Below, piece after piece: positions 46,181 through 55,296 of a stretch of 64,000 nt of DNA. The DNA lies in assembly GCF_025403485.1 (NCBI RefSeq), contig NZ_CP099966.1:3943001-4007000 (forward strand). The letters are read 5' to 3'. The notes under the pieces are model-generated. The model saw only the letters and a list, made by a program, of their open reading frames with translations. It was not told where the DNA came from and did not search any database. The stretch is from Chryseobacterium paludis. GTDB lineage: Bacteria > Bacteroidota > Bacteroidia > Flavobacteriales > Weeksellaceae. Made by a program: the position numbers and the translations under genes. Each line of letters opens with the position of its first letter. Within the stretch, counting starts at the first letter, position 1.

Positions 46181-47344
46181 ATGAATAAAACTTTCAAAAT
46201 ATATGCTATAATTTTCATCATTATCATGGTGATCTTGGCATTGCTTGAAGTTAATAAAAAGGAGGTTACAGATTGGCGTAAAAACTTTGATCCTAATGAA
46301 AAATCTCCTTTTGGATTGTTCGTATTTAATAAAGAAGTAAAAGATCTTTTTAAAACACATCTTAAAAAGATTGATGAGACGCCTTATGATTATTACAATG
46401 AGAACAAAAAAGATCTTCACAATATTTTAGTTGTCGAAAAAGAAATAGATAAACAATCGTGGCGTAGTATATTAGGTGAAGTTTCCAAGGGTTCTGATGC
46501 GATGCTGATCGTAAATAAAATTCCAAAAGAGATTTCGGATAGTATTGGTTATTATATTTCTCAGATCTCTTTTGATGAGCAAAATGTTTTAAAGCTTACA
46601 GATAAAAAATATCTGAATGATTTTATGATCCTGGATAAATTCCCGTCGGGACGTGGTTTCTCTTACATTAAACCTGGTGTGGAAGTTTTAGGAAAAACGG
46701 TTGAAAAAAATAATTCAGATCAGGCTAATTTTATCAAGGTGAAATTTGGGAAAGGAAATATTTATGTCCACAGCGAGCCACTTTTCCTCACTAACTATTA
46801 TCTTCTTAAGCCCGGAAATATTAGATACGCACAAGATGTTTTTTCGTATCTTAATGACAAAGAAACACTTTGGTTTGTAGAGGCAGCAAGCGCCAAAGCT
46901 TCTTCCCGTTTTTTTATGAGATTTATACTCTCAAAACCAGCTCTTAAATATGCATGGTGGGTATTCCTTGGGGGATTGATCCTATTTATTTTCTTCAATG
47001 CAAAAAGAAAACAACGGATTGTTCCAATTATGGAACCTTTAAAAAATACCTCTGTAGATTTTGTGAAAAGTATTGGAAATCTTTATCTTCAGGAAGGAGA
47101 CTTTCATGATATGATGGCCAAGAAAGCTCAGTATTTCCTGAATAAAGTAAGATTGGATCTTCTTATTGACACACAAAACCTAGATAATGAATTTGCCAAA
47201 AAGCTGCAGTTGAAAACAGGAAGAACAATGGAAATGATCAATGAAGCACTGGATCTGATCCGAAAAGCTCAGGATCCGTACGCCAGTGTGATGAAGGAGG
47301 ATCTTACAAGACTCAATAAAGTCTTGGATGAAATATTACGATAA
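46181..47344 (+). CDS. DUF4350 domain protein
   Basis: This 387-residue protein has an N-terminal membrane anchor (about 5-23), a large extracytoplasmic DUF4350-type region (about 30-240, starting near DPNEKSPFGLFVFNKEVKDLF), a second membrane helix (about 255-273) and a cytoplasmic helical tail. The DUF4350 fold is related to glutamine-amidotransferase-like domains without catalytic residues. It lies 14 bases after the DUF4129 gene and 71 bases before the MoxR gene, in which a dispersed repeat copy is found. Confidence 0.86.
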   Translation: MNKTFKIYAIIFIIIMVILALLEVNKKEVTDWRKNFDPNEKSPFGLFVFNKEVKDLFKTHLKKIDETPYDYYNENKKDLHNILVVEKEIDKQSWRSILGEVSKGSDAMLIVNKIPKEISDSIGYYISQISFDEQNVLKLTDKKYLNDFMILDKFPSGRGFSYIKPGVEVLGKTVEKNNSDQANFIKVKFGKGNIYVHSEPLFLTNYYLLKPGNIRYAQDVFSYLNDKETLWFVEAASAKASSRFFMRFILSKPALKYAWWVFLGGLILFIFFNAKRKQRIVPIMEPLKNTSVDFVKSIGNLYLQEGDFHDMMAKKAQYFLNKVRLDLLIDTQNLDNEFAKKLQLKTGRTMEMINEALDLIRKAQDPYASVMKEDLTRLNKVLDEILR

Positions 47345-47347
47345 TAA

Positions 47348-47394
47348 TATAACAATGTAATGGTTTATCAATCATTGGTAAATTGATATATTGT
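47348..47394. repeat. Dispersed intergenic repeat, copy A
   Basis: The stretch begins TATAACAATGTA (47348-47359) and ends CATTGGTAAATTGATATATT (from 47373). The same left and right modules occur at 57859-57930 and in part at 60154-60230. It lies between the DUF4350 and MoxR genes and has imperfect dyad symmetry. Confidence 0.55.
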
Positions 47395-47415
47395 CAAATG
47401 ATAAATTAAAATTTT

Positions 47416-48447
47416 ATGGAAGACCTTGAAAATCAAAATTTAGAAAATCAAAGTTCTATAAATCTTGATAAAAAAGAAAACGATTTTCAGTCGAGAATCG
47501 ATATGATTGAACTTCGGGTAAGTTTAGAAAAAGTAAAGTCTGAAATTGCTAAAGTAATTGTAGGACAGGAAAGTATGGTAGAACACCTTCTTGCTGCTCT
47601 TCTATCAAACGGTCATGTTCTGATTGAAGGAGTTCCTGGAGTTGCTAAGACGATTACGGCAAAATTATTGGCTAAAACAATTGATGTTGATTTCAGCAGA
47701 ATTCAGTTTACCCCTGATTTAATGCCTTCAGATATACTAGGAACCTCTATTTTTAATGTTAAAAATTCCGAATTTGAATTTAAAAAAGGACCTATCTTCT
47801 CACACTTTATTTTAATTGATGAGATTAACAGGTCTCCGGCAAAGACTCAGGCTGCTTTGTTTGAAGTAATGGAAGAGAGGCAGATTACAATGGATGGAAT
47901 CCGATACACAATGGAAGAGCCTTTCTTAGTGGTAGCTACACAGAATCCTATTGAGCATGAAGGAACATATAGGCTTCCGGAAGCGCAATTAGATAGGTTT
48001 TTATTTAAAATAAATGTTGGGTATCCAAATCTTCAACAAGAGATTTTAATTATTAAAAATCAACACGAAAGTAGAACGGAAGATAAAACGGAAGTTGTAG
48101 GAAAAGTAATAACAGCCCAGCAATTAAAAAATTATCAGCAGTTGGTAAAGGAAATTATTGTTGAGGCTCAGTTAATGGAATACATTGCTAAAATTATAGT
48201 GAATACCAGAGAAAATCAGTTTTTATACTTGGGAGCATCTCCAAGAGCTAGCTTAGCATTGCTAACAGCTTCAAAAGCTTTTGCGGCATTAAGAGGAAGA
48301 GATTTTGTAACTCCTGAAGATATTAAAGAGGCAAGCTATGCAGTGCTAAGACACCGGGTAATTGTTTCGCCGGAAAGAGAAATGGAAGGTCTAAGTGCTG
48401 ATGAAATTATTAGACAAATTTTAGAAGGAATAGAGATACCAAGGTAG
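47416..48447 (+). CDS. MoxR-family AAA ATPase
   Basis: MoxR ATPases are AAA+ chaperone-like proteins often paired with VWA or DUF58 proteins. The 343-residue product has Walker A GVPGVAKT (72-79), Walker B FILIDEINRSPAKTQAAL (131-148), sensor 1 VVATQNPIEHEGTY, the second-region arginine near GASPRASLALLTASKAFAALRGRDFV, and a C-terminal AAA lid. The N-terminal 25 residues are Asn/Glu-rich and unconserved. DUF58 follows after 74 bases. The client protein is unknown. Confidence 0.95.
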   Translation: MEDLENQNLENQSSINLDKKENDFQSRIDMIELRVSLEKVKSEIAKVIVGQESMVEHLLAALLSNGHVLIEGVPGVAKTITAKLLAKTIDVDFSRIQFTPDLMPSDILGTSIFNVKNSEFEFKKGPIFSHFILIDEINRSPAKTQAALFEVMEERQITMDGIRYTMEEPFLVVATQNPIEHEGTYRLPEAQLDRFLFKINVGYPNLQQEILIIKNQHESRTEDKTEVVGKVITAQQLKNYQQLVKEIIVEAQLMEYIAKIIVNTRENQFLYLGASPRASLALLTASKAFAALRGRDFVTPEDIKEASYAVLRHRVIVSPEREMEGLSADEIIRQILEGIEIPR

Positions 48448-48521
48448 GTTAAGAATTAGGGATTAGCTGATAAAAGCTTTAGATCTAATTCCTTAATCAT
48501 AACAGCTGCAACCCTGAGAAA

Positions 48522-49844
48522 ATGAAAAACTTATACATTAATAACCGTTTTTTCTTCGCACTCATAGGAGTGGGGATACTCTATGTTTTTGCATTTTTCT
48601 TTCCATTCATCATCTACATTGCTCATATTCTGTTATTACTTTGTTTTCTAGCATCAATGGTTGATTTTCTTCTTCTTTTTAATCAGAAGGACGGAATTTT
48701 AGCACAAAGAATATTGCCGGAGAAATTATCTAATGGAGATGAGAATCCAATAAAGGTAGATATTAAAAATAACTACAGTTTTAAGATCAGTACCAAGATC
48801 ATTGATGAAATTCCGTTTCAGTTTCAAAAAAGGGATTTTTTGATCCGTAAAGAAATTGCTTCAGGAAGAAATACCTATTTTCAGTATACTTTAGAACCTA
48901 AAGAAAGGGGGGAGTATAATTTTGGAAGCTTAAATGTTTATGCGGCTTCACCAATAGGCTTCGTTTCAAAAAGATATAGATTTCAAAAGGATGCAAACCT
49001 TGCTGCTTACCCATCATTTATTCATCTCCGAAAATATGAGCTGATGGCGCTTCAGAGTGAGTTTTTGTTGGGTGGTATTAAAAGGATCAGAAAGCTGGGG
49101 CATACCATGGAATTTGAGCAGATTAAAGATTATGTTCCGGGTGATGATATTCGAACGATTAACTGGAAAGCAACCTCAAAGACCAATCGTCTTATGGTTA
49201 ATCAATTTCAGGATGAAAAGTCACAGCGTATTTTTATGTTGATCGATACTGGGAGAACCATGAAAATGCCTTTTAAAGAATTGAGTCTTTTAGATTATTC
49301 AATTAATGCAACAATGGCTTTGTCTCATATCATTTTGAAAAAAGGAGATCGGGCGGGAATGATGACTTTCTCAAAAAAAACTGAAAATAAAATAGCTGCT
49401 GAAAATAAATCAGGTCAGTTAAAGAAAATTTCTGAATCTCTTTATAACATCAAAACCAATTTTTTTGAAAGTGATTTTAACAGACTTTATCAGGATGTAA
49501 AATATTCGATCAATCAAAGAAGTCTGATCTTGCTATTTACTAATTTTGAAACATTAGATGGATTAAACAGGCAGTTGAAATATCTTCGTGGTATTGCGAA
49601 GAACCATTTGCTGGTTGTTGTATTCTTTAAAAATTCAGAACTTCAGACTTTAATTCATAGGAATCCTGAAAGTATGCAGGACATCTATGACGAGATTATT
49701 GCAGAGAAATTTGAATTTGAAAAGAAACTGATTATCCAGGAACTTCGCAAATATGGGATCTACACGGTATATACCCTTCCTGAAAATTTAAATATCGACG
49801 TTATCAATAAATATTTGGAGATAAAAGCGAGGGGAATTTTATAA
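48522..49844 (+). CDS. DUF58 domain protein
   Basis: This 440-residue protein has two N-terminal membrane helices (about 9-30 and 32-53), an extracytoplasmic beta-rich region, and the DUF58 core (about 195-300) with the hallmark DYVPGDDIRTINWKATSKTNRLMVNQF. A VWA-like segment follows: MLIDTGRTM, then YSINATMALSHIILKKGDRAGMMTF. DUF58 proteins usually work with the adjacent MoxR ATPase. This is the last gene of the cluster. The intergenic 48448-48521 has an imperfect palindrome (TTAAG/AATTAG with CTAATT/CTTAA). Confidence 0.93.
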   Translation: MKNLYINNRFFFALIGVGILYVFAFFFPFIIYIAHILLLLCFLASMVDFLLLFNQKDGILAQRILPEKLSNGDENPIKVDIKNNYSFKISTKIIDEIPFQFQKRDFLIRKEIASGRNTYFQYTLEPKERGEYNFGSLNVYAASPIGFVSKRYRFQKDANLAAYPSFIHLRKYELMALQSEFLLGGIKRIRKLGHTMEFEQIKDYVPGDDIRTINWKATSKTNRLMVNQFQDEKSQRIFMLIDTGRTMKMPFKELSLLDYSINATMALSHIILKKGDRAGMMTFSKKTENKIAAENKSGQLKKISESLYNIKTNFFESDFNRLYQDVKYSINQRSLILLFTNFETLDGLNRQLKYLRGIAKNHLLVVVFFKNSELQTLIHRNPESMQDIYDEIIAEKFEFEKKLIIQELRKYGIYTVYTLPENLNIDVINKYLEIKARGIL

Positions 49845-49926
49845 TTTTGTACATATAAATATTCTACGATTTGTCTGCCTTTTAAATTGCAGACGAATTC
49901 TAATGATCTTAAATATAAATACGACA

Positions 49927-50346
49927 ATGAAAATAACATTAAACAGAATAAACGACGATTTTTTATTTGAATGCACCAACTCTCAGGGGAATTCTATTCT
50001 TTTGGACAATACTTCTCAGCCAGGAGCAAAAGGAGTTTCTCCAATGGAAAGTGTTTTAATGGCAGTTGCGGGATGTAGCGGAATAGATGTCGTTTCTATA
50101 TTAAAAAAACAAAGACAGGAAATTACTGGCTTTAAAGCTGAAGTTGAAGGTGAAAGAGTTCAGATAGAAGAAGCAAAACCTTTTAAGGCAATTAAAGTTA
50201 AATTTTTTTTAGAGGGTACTGTTGATCCTGGTAAAGCATTAAAAGCAGCACAATTATCATTTGAAAAATACTGCTCAGTTTCTAAAACTTTAGAACCTAA
50301 TGTAGAAATTGGTTATGAAGTTTTTGTAAATGGTGAAAAGATTTAA
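49927..50346 (+). CDS. OsmC/Ohr family thiol-peroxidase-like protein
   Basis: OsmC-family proteins reduce organic hydroperoxides using two cysteines. The start at 49927 (MKITLNRINDDFLFECTN) matches the family's usual N-terminus; an ATG at 49903 would add eight residues. The 139-residue product has the first conserved cysteine in AVAGCSGIDVVSIL and the second in FEKYCSVSKTLEP, as in the family. A terminator follows the stop. It appears to be a single-gene unit. Confidence 0.9.
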   Translation: MKITLNRINDDFLFECTNSQGNSILLDNTSQPGAKGVSPMESVLMAVAGCSGIDVVSILKKQRQEITGFKAEVEGERVQIEEAKPFKAIKVKFFLEGTVDPGKALKAAQLSFEKYCSVSKTLEPNVEIGYEVFVNGEKI

Positions 50347-50366
50347 TTCTAGATATAAGACAAAAT

Positions 50367-50397
50367 AAAAAAACCGGATAGTCAATCCGGTTTTTTT
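50367..50397. terminator. Bidirectional terminator after the OsmC gene
   Basis: AAACCGGAT (50371-50379) pairs with ATCCGGTTT (50385-50393), flanked by A- and T-runs. It separates the convergent OsmC and T9SS genes. Confidence 0.9.
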
Positions 50398-50417
50398 ATT
50401 ATTGATGGTTGTTAGTT

Positions 50418-52094
50418 TTATTTTTTAATTATTTTAGAACTTTTAAAAGAACCGTCTTTCATGGTTGCAGTTAAGATATAAACTCCTGATTTAACTCCGC
50501 CTAAATGTATCGTTGAGGAAGGGTTGTCAATTGTTGTTACGGTAATTCCTGAAAGATCAGTAAGGGTAATACGTTTTATATCTGCAAAATTTTCAAGAAA
50601 GAGAACATCAGTGAAAGGGTTAGGGTAAGCTAGTCTTTCTTTAGCTTTAGCATTTACTTCATTTACAGCCAGGATAAGAGGTTCCAGTGTTACTGTAACT
50701 GTAAATGTGTTATTGTCAACCTTGTTATAATCTGCATTACAATCCGAACTGCCATAAGTTCTCCAGGCTCTAAGTTCAAAATTGACATCTCCGGTAAGGT
50801 CATTTGCTAAAGACAGTGCCGTTCTGTTATAAGAATAGGTTCCTGAATTACCACCTGAACCACTTGTTATTGCTGTTTCGGAGGTGTTATTATTTAAACA
50901 AACTAGTAAACTTCTTTGCTCAGACATCCACCCGTTTGCGACAGTAGACATTGTATAAGAAACAGCGGTAGATTTTATTTTATAACCAGTAGGTACACTA
51001 ACGGTTACAGCTCCAGCGCAATTGGTGGTTGCTGTTATTGTTGGGTTTATATTGTACATCGTATTAATATCTCCGATTGTATAAGTAGAAGATATCTGTC
51101 CTACCGTAAATTCTTTCATTTTCCAGAATCCTTTAGTTCCACCGCAATTTGATCTCACCCAAAAATAGTAAGTCTCCCCTGTGGTTAATGAGTTCAGGGT
51201 TGCGGTAGTGGTACCAGCGGCAACACTTCCTGTAGGAGTTGTAGTTGCAGTTGGTGCCGTTGGTGTGCTGCTGTAATAGTAATCGTAACCTGAAGATGGC
51301 GCTGTTGCTGGCGCTGTCCAGCTTAAAGTTGCACTATTCATTGTAGAAGTATACGTAATATTTGAAGGTGAAGGGCAGGAACTATATACATCGGCGGAGA
51401 ATGCAAAAATATTTGGAATTCCGCCAGTACCGGTTTTTGTGATAGTTACACTTTGGATGTTTTTAGACTGATTAGCAGCATCAATAGCAAGAGGGATTTG
51501 ATACAATCGGGGTTCTGTTCCACCACCAGATTCCAAATTGTCATTATTGAGGTTAATTCTTCCTATCCCCTGAATGGCAAAATTTGCTGCGTAATACCAA
51601 TCGGAAATATTGATTCCGGTAAATGACTGTGTTGAGGAGTCGGCGAAGTTAACGCTTACATCCACGGTACAGGCTCCGCTGCCTCCTGTTGCCAGCATAT
51701 ATAAGTTTATTGCCGGGATAGGTGTCGAAAAGGTAAGAGTTCCTGAATCAGCTGTATTTTCAAGTCTTAAAACATTATTGCCACTGTAAGAAGCTAATTG
51801 ATAACCTAATCCAGGGGTAGAGCTGACGGCAGAATTGAACATTCCACTAATAGGTAAACCATACGTCAATGGTGTGCTGGTAGAAGTTAATTGAAAGTCT
51901 CTCGAAACAAAGGCATAATTGACACCATCTACATCATTGTTAGTAGAAGTCGTTGAACTTCCAATTCCATTCGCGATAACATCAGCATTATATCCACTTT
52001 GGATGGGAATAGGTTGATATTCCTGAGCATTAATCTGATGAATGAACATGCTTGATAATACCAGGCATGCAGCAGGTAGTAGTTTTCCTTTCAT
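50418..52094 (-). CDS. T9SS-secreted protein with fibronectin type III and type A sorting domain
   Basis: This 558-residue extracellular or cell-surface protein has a signal peptide (about 1-23, ending HQINAQ), a beta-rich N-terminal region (about 30-235), and a fibronectin type III domain (about 238-325, PSPSNITYTSTMNSATLSWTAPA). The C-terminal type IX secretion sorting domain (about 487-558) has AYPNPFTDVLFLENF, GVKSGVYILTATMKDGSF and the terminal KIIKK. T9SS machinery is outside the window. The binding target or enzymatic role is unknown. Confidence 0.9.
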   Translation of the reverse strand: MKGKLLPAACLVLSSMFIHQINAQEYQPIPIQSGYNADVIANGIGSSTTSTNNDVDGVNYAFVSRDFQLTSTSTPLTYGLPISGMFNSAVSSTPGLGYQLASYSGNNVLRLENTADSGTLTFSTPIPAINLYMLATGGSGACTVDVSVNFADSSTQSFTGINISDWYYAANFAIQGIGRINLNNDNLESGGGTEPRLYQIPLAIDAANQSKNIQSVTITKTGTGGIPNIFAFSADVYSSCPSPSNITYTSTMNSATLSWTAPATAPSSGYDYYYSSTPTAPTATTTPTGSVAAGTTTATLNSLTTGETYYFWVRSNCGGTKGFWKMKEFTVGQISSTYTIGDINTMYNINPTITATTNCAGAVTVSVPTGYKIKSTAVSYTMSTVANGWMSEQRSLLVCLNNNTSETAITSGSGGNSGTYSYNRTALSLANDLTGDVNFELRAWRTYGSSDCNADYNKVDNNTFTVTVTLEPLILAVNEVNAKAKERLAYPNPFTDVLFLENFADIKRITLTDLSGITVTTIDNPSSTIHLGGVKSGVYILTATMKDGSFKSSKIIKK

Positions 52095-52283
52095 AAAAAA
52101 TACTTTTAAGTTTGTTATGCTAAGATAAAGATTGTTTTATTAATAATTCATCATAATTTCAAATTGATTATTAAATTTTCATTAAAATATAAGGCTAAGT
52201 ATTTTTATGTAATGTAAGCATATGTGTTCTCATGAATAAGAGAACTTTTTAATAAAGAGGAACGGCAGGGATTGGTGTCTAAC

Positions 52284-52318
52284 TAAAAAAAATACTCCTT
52301 TTTGAAAAGAAGTATTTT
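52284..52318 (-). terminator. Terminator of the GH63-like gene (minus strand)
   Basis: AAAATACT (52289-52296) pairs with AGTATTTT (52311-52318), extended by inner A/T pairs. On the minus strand it is followed by a run of T. Confidence 0.78.
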
Positions 52319-52330
52319 AGGTGTTTTATC

Positions 52331-54937
52331 TTATCTTGGTTTCATAAGTTTGGCTACAGTAGCGGTCCAGCCTGTTTGATGTGATGCACCAACTCCACGA
52401 CCATTGTCACCATGGAAATATTCATAAAAAGTGATATAGTCCTTAAAATGCTCATCATAATTAAACTTATTATTTCCACCATTAAAAGCCCTTTGGCCCT
52501 GTTCATCTTTTAAAAATATCGAGCAAAGTCTATTGCTGATATTCTGGGCCACTTCTTCAAGGTTTCTTTTGTCTCCACTTCCCGTTGGTAGTTCCACTTT
52601 TAAGCTATTCCCATAATAGAAATGAAATCGCTGAAGACTTTCTACGATTAGAAAATTAATCGGAAACCAAATGGGTCCTCTCCAGTTACTATTTCCTCCG
52701 AACATCCTGCTGTCACTTTCTGCCGGTGTATAATAAACAACGTTTTCAGTACCATGAACGGAGAATATAAAAGGATTTTCTTCATATACTTTTGACATCG
52801 CCCTGATTCCATAGGAACTTAAAAACTCTTTTTCATCGAGCATTCTGGTAAGAACTTTTGATAATCTGTTTTTGCGTAAAATGCTCATTAAGTGCTTTCT
52901 TCCGTGGCCTTCTTCATCCCAATGAGAAACTAATTTTGTAAGTTCTGGTTTGTTTTTAAGAACCCATTCCATTCTTATTTTAAAGTTAGGCATTTTTTCC
53001 AGTAACCCGTGATCGATGATCTCTACAGCGAATAGTGGAATAAGCCCAACAATACTTCTCAAGCGAAGGGTTACACTTTCACCATCACCTAATTGGAGTA
53101 CATCATAGAAAAATCCATCCTCTTCATTCCATAATCCTTCCTTGCCATCACCCATATTTTCCATAGCTTCTGCAATATAAAGATAATGTTCAAAGAATTT
53201 AATGGCCATATCCTCATATACCTGGTAATATTGAGCCAGCTCCATAGCTATTCTCATCATATTCAAGGCATACATTGCCATCCAGCTCGTACCGTCTGCC
53301 TGTTCCAGATGTTCGCCATCTTTGAGTTCCATATTTCGGTCGAATGCACCAATATTATCGAGTCCCAAGAAACCGCCACCAAAAATATTCTTACCATTTT
53401 TATCCTTACGGTTCACCCACCATGTAAAATTCAGAAGTAATTTCTGGAAAACTTTTTCAAGGAACAACAAGTCTGGTTTGCCATTTGTTTTTTCATCAAT
53501 TTTAAAAACCCTGAAACAAGACCATGCGTGAACAGGTGGATTTACATCACTGAGGTTCCATTCATAAGCAGGAAGCTGCCCGTTGGGGTGCATATACCAT
53601 TCCTTTGTTAATAGAAGAAGTTGGTTTTTTGCAAATTGTGCGTCGATCAATGCATAAGGAACGCAATGGAAGGCCAGATCCCAGGTTGCATACCAAGGGT
53701 ATTCCCATTTATCAGGCATGGAAATTATATCCTTATTATGCATATGATTCCACTCTGTATTTCTTACGTAGTTATAGAAATCCCGTGGTGCATCAAAATT
53801 GGGGTCTCCTTTTAGCCATTTTCCAACGTTGTAGTGGTAAAACTGTTTGTTCCAAAGTAATCCTGCGAAAGCCTGCCTTTGAACATTTCTTTCATCCTCA
53901 TTGGTTACATCGTGCTGAACTTCATTATAAAATTCATTTGCTTCGGCAATTCGGGTATTGAAGATTTCTTCAAACTGGTAAAAAGGCTCATCCGTATCTT
54001 CGGGTGATAATCTGAAATCAAAAGTTTTTGACTGGCCACCGCCAATTATTTCATCGATGATAAAAGAAGCTTTTGATCCTCTTTTTTCAGGATTGATACT
54101 ATTACTTTTATGAATGATATAATCATTTATTCCATCTTTGAAATAGGTGTTTTCAATAAATGGGACTCCATATAATTTCCGTGTATTTGTTTCATTATCA
54201 CAAAAGGCACTTCTTGCATTTGTATTTCTTGAATAAAACTTTTTAATAGAAACACTGTCGTGATTGATATCAATACAGCCTTCATTTGAAGCATTCAACA
54301 TGCCTTTATAAGTATTGTAACCCCATTTCCAGTTATTTCTGAACCATGCGGTTGGAGCTACGATTATAGGTGCATCCTGTTGGCTTCTGTTATGGATAGA
54401 AACCCGTACCAGAATGTCATTGGTTTCTGCCTTGCAATATTCAATAAAAATGTCAAAATATTCATTATTATCAAAAATTCCTGTATCAATAATTTCATAT
54501 TCAGCCTCTTTTTTGCTGCGTTTTCCATTTTCAGAAACCAGATGGTCATAAGGAAATTCATTGATGGGATACTTGTATACCATCTTCATATAGCTATGTG
54601 TAGGAGTGTTGTCCAGGTAGTAAAAGATTTCTTTGATATCTTCCCCATGATTTCCCTGAGGGTTGCTCAATCCAAAAAAACGTTCTTTTACCATTTTATC
54701 TTTCTTGTTCCAGAACGAAAGAGCAAAGCAAAAAAGCTGTTTGGTGTCGGATATTCCTGCAATTCCTTCTTCCCCCCATCGATAAGAATAACTTTCAGCT
54801 TTGTCGTGGTTTGTAAAGTTCCAGGCATTGCCATTAGGGCTATAATCTTCACGAACATTACCCCATTGTCTATTGCTTACATAAGGGCCCCAACTTTTCC
54901 AGTTGATATCTTGTAATCTTTGTTTTTCTGCGGTCAT
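52331..54937 (-). CDS. GH63/MGH1-like glucosidase family protein
   Basis: This 868-residue protein without a signal peptide is probably cytoplasmic. The central and C-terminal parts form an (alpha/alpha)6 barrel as in GH63/MGH1-like enzymes: WEYPWYATWDLAFHCVPYALIDAQFAK, GFLGLDNIGAFDRN, DGTSWMAMYALNMMRIAMELA and NSNWRGPIWFPINFLIVESLQRF. Related enzymes release glucose or act on mannosylglycerate-type compounds; the substrate here is uncertain. The gene stands alone on the minus strand. About 190 bases separate its start from the SAM riboswitch of the divergent methionine operon. Confidence 0.9.
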   Translation of the reverse strand: MTAEKQRLQDINWKSWGPYVSNRQWGNVREDYSPNGNAWNFTNHDKAESYSYRWGEEGIAGISDTKQLFCFALSFWNKKDKMVKERFFGLSNPQGNHGEDIKEIFYYLDNTPTHSYMKMVYKYPINEFPYDHLVSENGKRSKKEAEYEIIDTGIFDNNEYFDIFIEYCKAETNDILVRVSIHNRSQQDAPIIVAPTAWFRNNWKWGYNTYKGMLNASNEGCIDINHDSVSIKKFYSRNTNARSAFCDNETNTRKLYGVPFIENTYFKDGINDYIIHKSNSINPEKRGSKASFIIDEIIGGGQSKTFDFRLSPEDTDEPFYQFEEIFNTRIAEANEFYNEVQHDVTNEDERNVQRQAFAGLLWNKQFYHYNVGKWLKGDPNFDAPRDFYNYVRNTEWNHMHNKDIISMPDKWEYPWYATWDLAFHCVPYALIDAQFAKNQLLLLTKEWYMHPNGQLPAYEWNLSDVNPPVHAWSCFRVFKIDEKTNGKPDLLFLEKVFQKLLLNFTWWVNRKDKNGKNIFGGGFLGLDNIGAFDRNMELKDGEHLEQADGTSWMAMYALNMMRIAMELAQYYQVYEDMAIKFFEHYLYIAEAMENMGDGKEGLWNEEDGFFYDVLQLGDGESVTLRLRSIVGLIPLFAVEIIDHGLLEKMPNFKIRMEWVLKNKPELTKLVSHWDEEGHGRKHLMSILRKNRLSKVLTRMLDEKEFLSSYGIRAMSKVYEENPFIFSVHGTENVVYYTPAESDSRMFGGNSNWRGPIWFPINFLIVESLQRFHFYYGNSLKVELPTGSGDKRNLEEVAQNISNRLCSIFLKDEQGQRAFNGGNNKFNYDEHFKDYITFYEYFHGDNGRGVGASHQTGWTATVAKLMKPR

Positions 54938-55063
54938 AAATCATCATTTTCACTACGAAGTTAATTTTTTTGAAAAATAATTCCAATTTTTTCTATCTGA
55001 ATAATTCTTAACATATCCTTGTAACTCTTATAATTAGAGGGTTTTTGAGAAAAAAATATTTTT

Positions 55064-55097
55064 TTGTAAAAATTTAAAATAAAATGAACTATCTTTG
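55064..55097 (+). promoter_or_regulatory. Promoter of the methionine operon
   Basis: TTG (55064-55066) and TATCTTTG (55090-55097), 23 bases apart, match the Bacteroidota -33 TTG / -7 TAnnTTTG pattern. The predicted start near 55103 lies just upstream of the SAM riboswitch. Confidence 0.7.
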
Positions 55098-55115
55098 CAG
55101 CTCGATCATTCAAAT

Positions 55116-55270
55116 ATTGAAAATGTTATCAAGAAAGGTTGAGGGATTAGACCCTATGAAACCTTAGCAACCCTTTGTGCAAGCGAAGAAGGTGCTACGT
55201 TCTACCAAATATTTATTTTGGACAGATAACTTACTGAAGTTCTTCAGCCATTTCTCGTGGCATTTTCAAT
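55116..55270 (+). promoter_or_regulatory. SAM-I riboswitch (S box) with expression platform
   Basis: The aptamer spans about 55125-55230. P1 is GTTATC (55125-55130) with GATAAC (55225-55230). The conserved core is AAGAAAGGTTGAGGGATTAG, then CCTATGAAACCTTAGCAACC and AAGGTGCTACGTTCTACC. After P1 come a small hairpin CTGAAG/CTTCAG (55234-55247) and GCCA/TGGC (55247-55261). ATTGAAAATG (55116-55125) is perfectly complementary to CATTTTCAAT (55261-55270), giving an outer helix around the whole element. No long T-run follows, so control is more likely translational. SAM binding should lower expression of the methionine genes that follow. Confidence 0.93.
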
Positions 55271-55296
55271 TGTGTTATAAGTAATATATAATAGAA

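Noticed and set aside
53605..53961. 118-codon plus-strand frame inside the GH63-like gene
   Set aside because: It lies antisense to conserved catalytic-barrel sequence and is a shadow frame.
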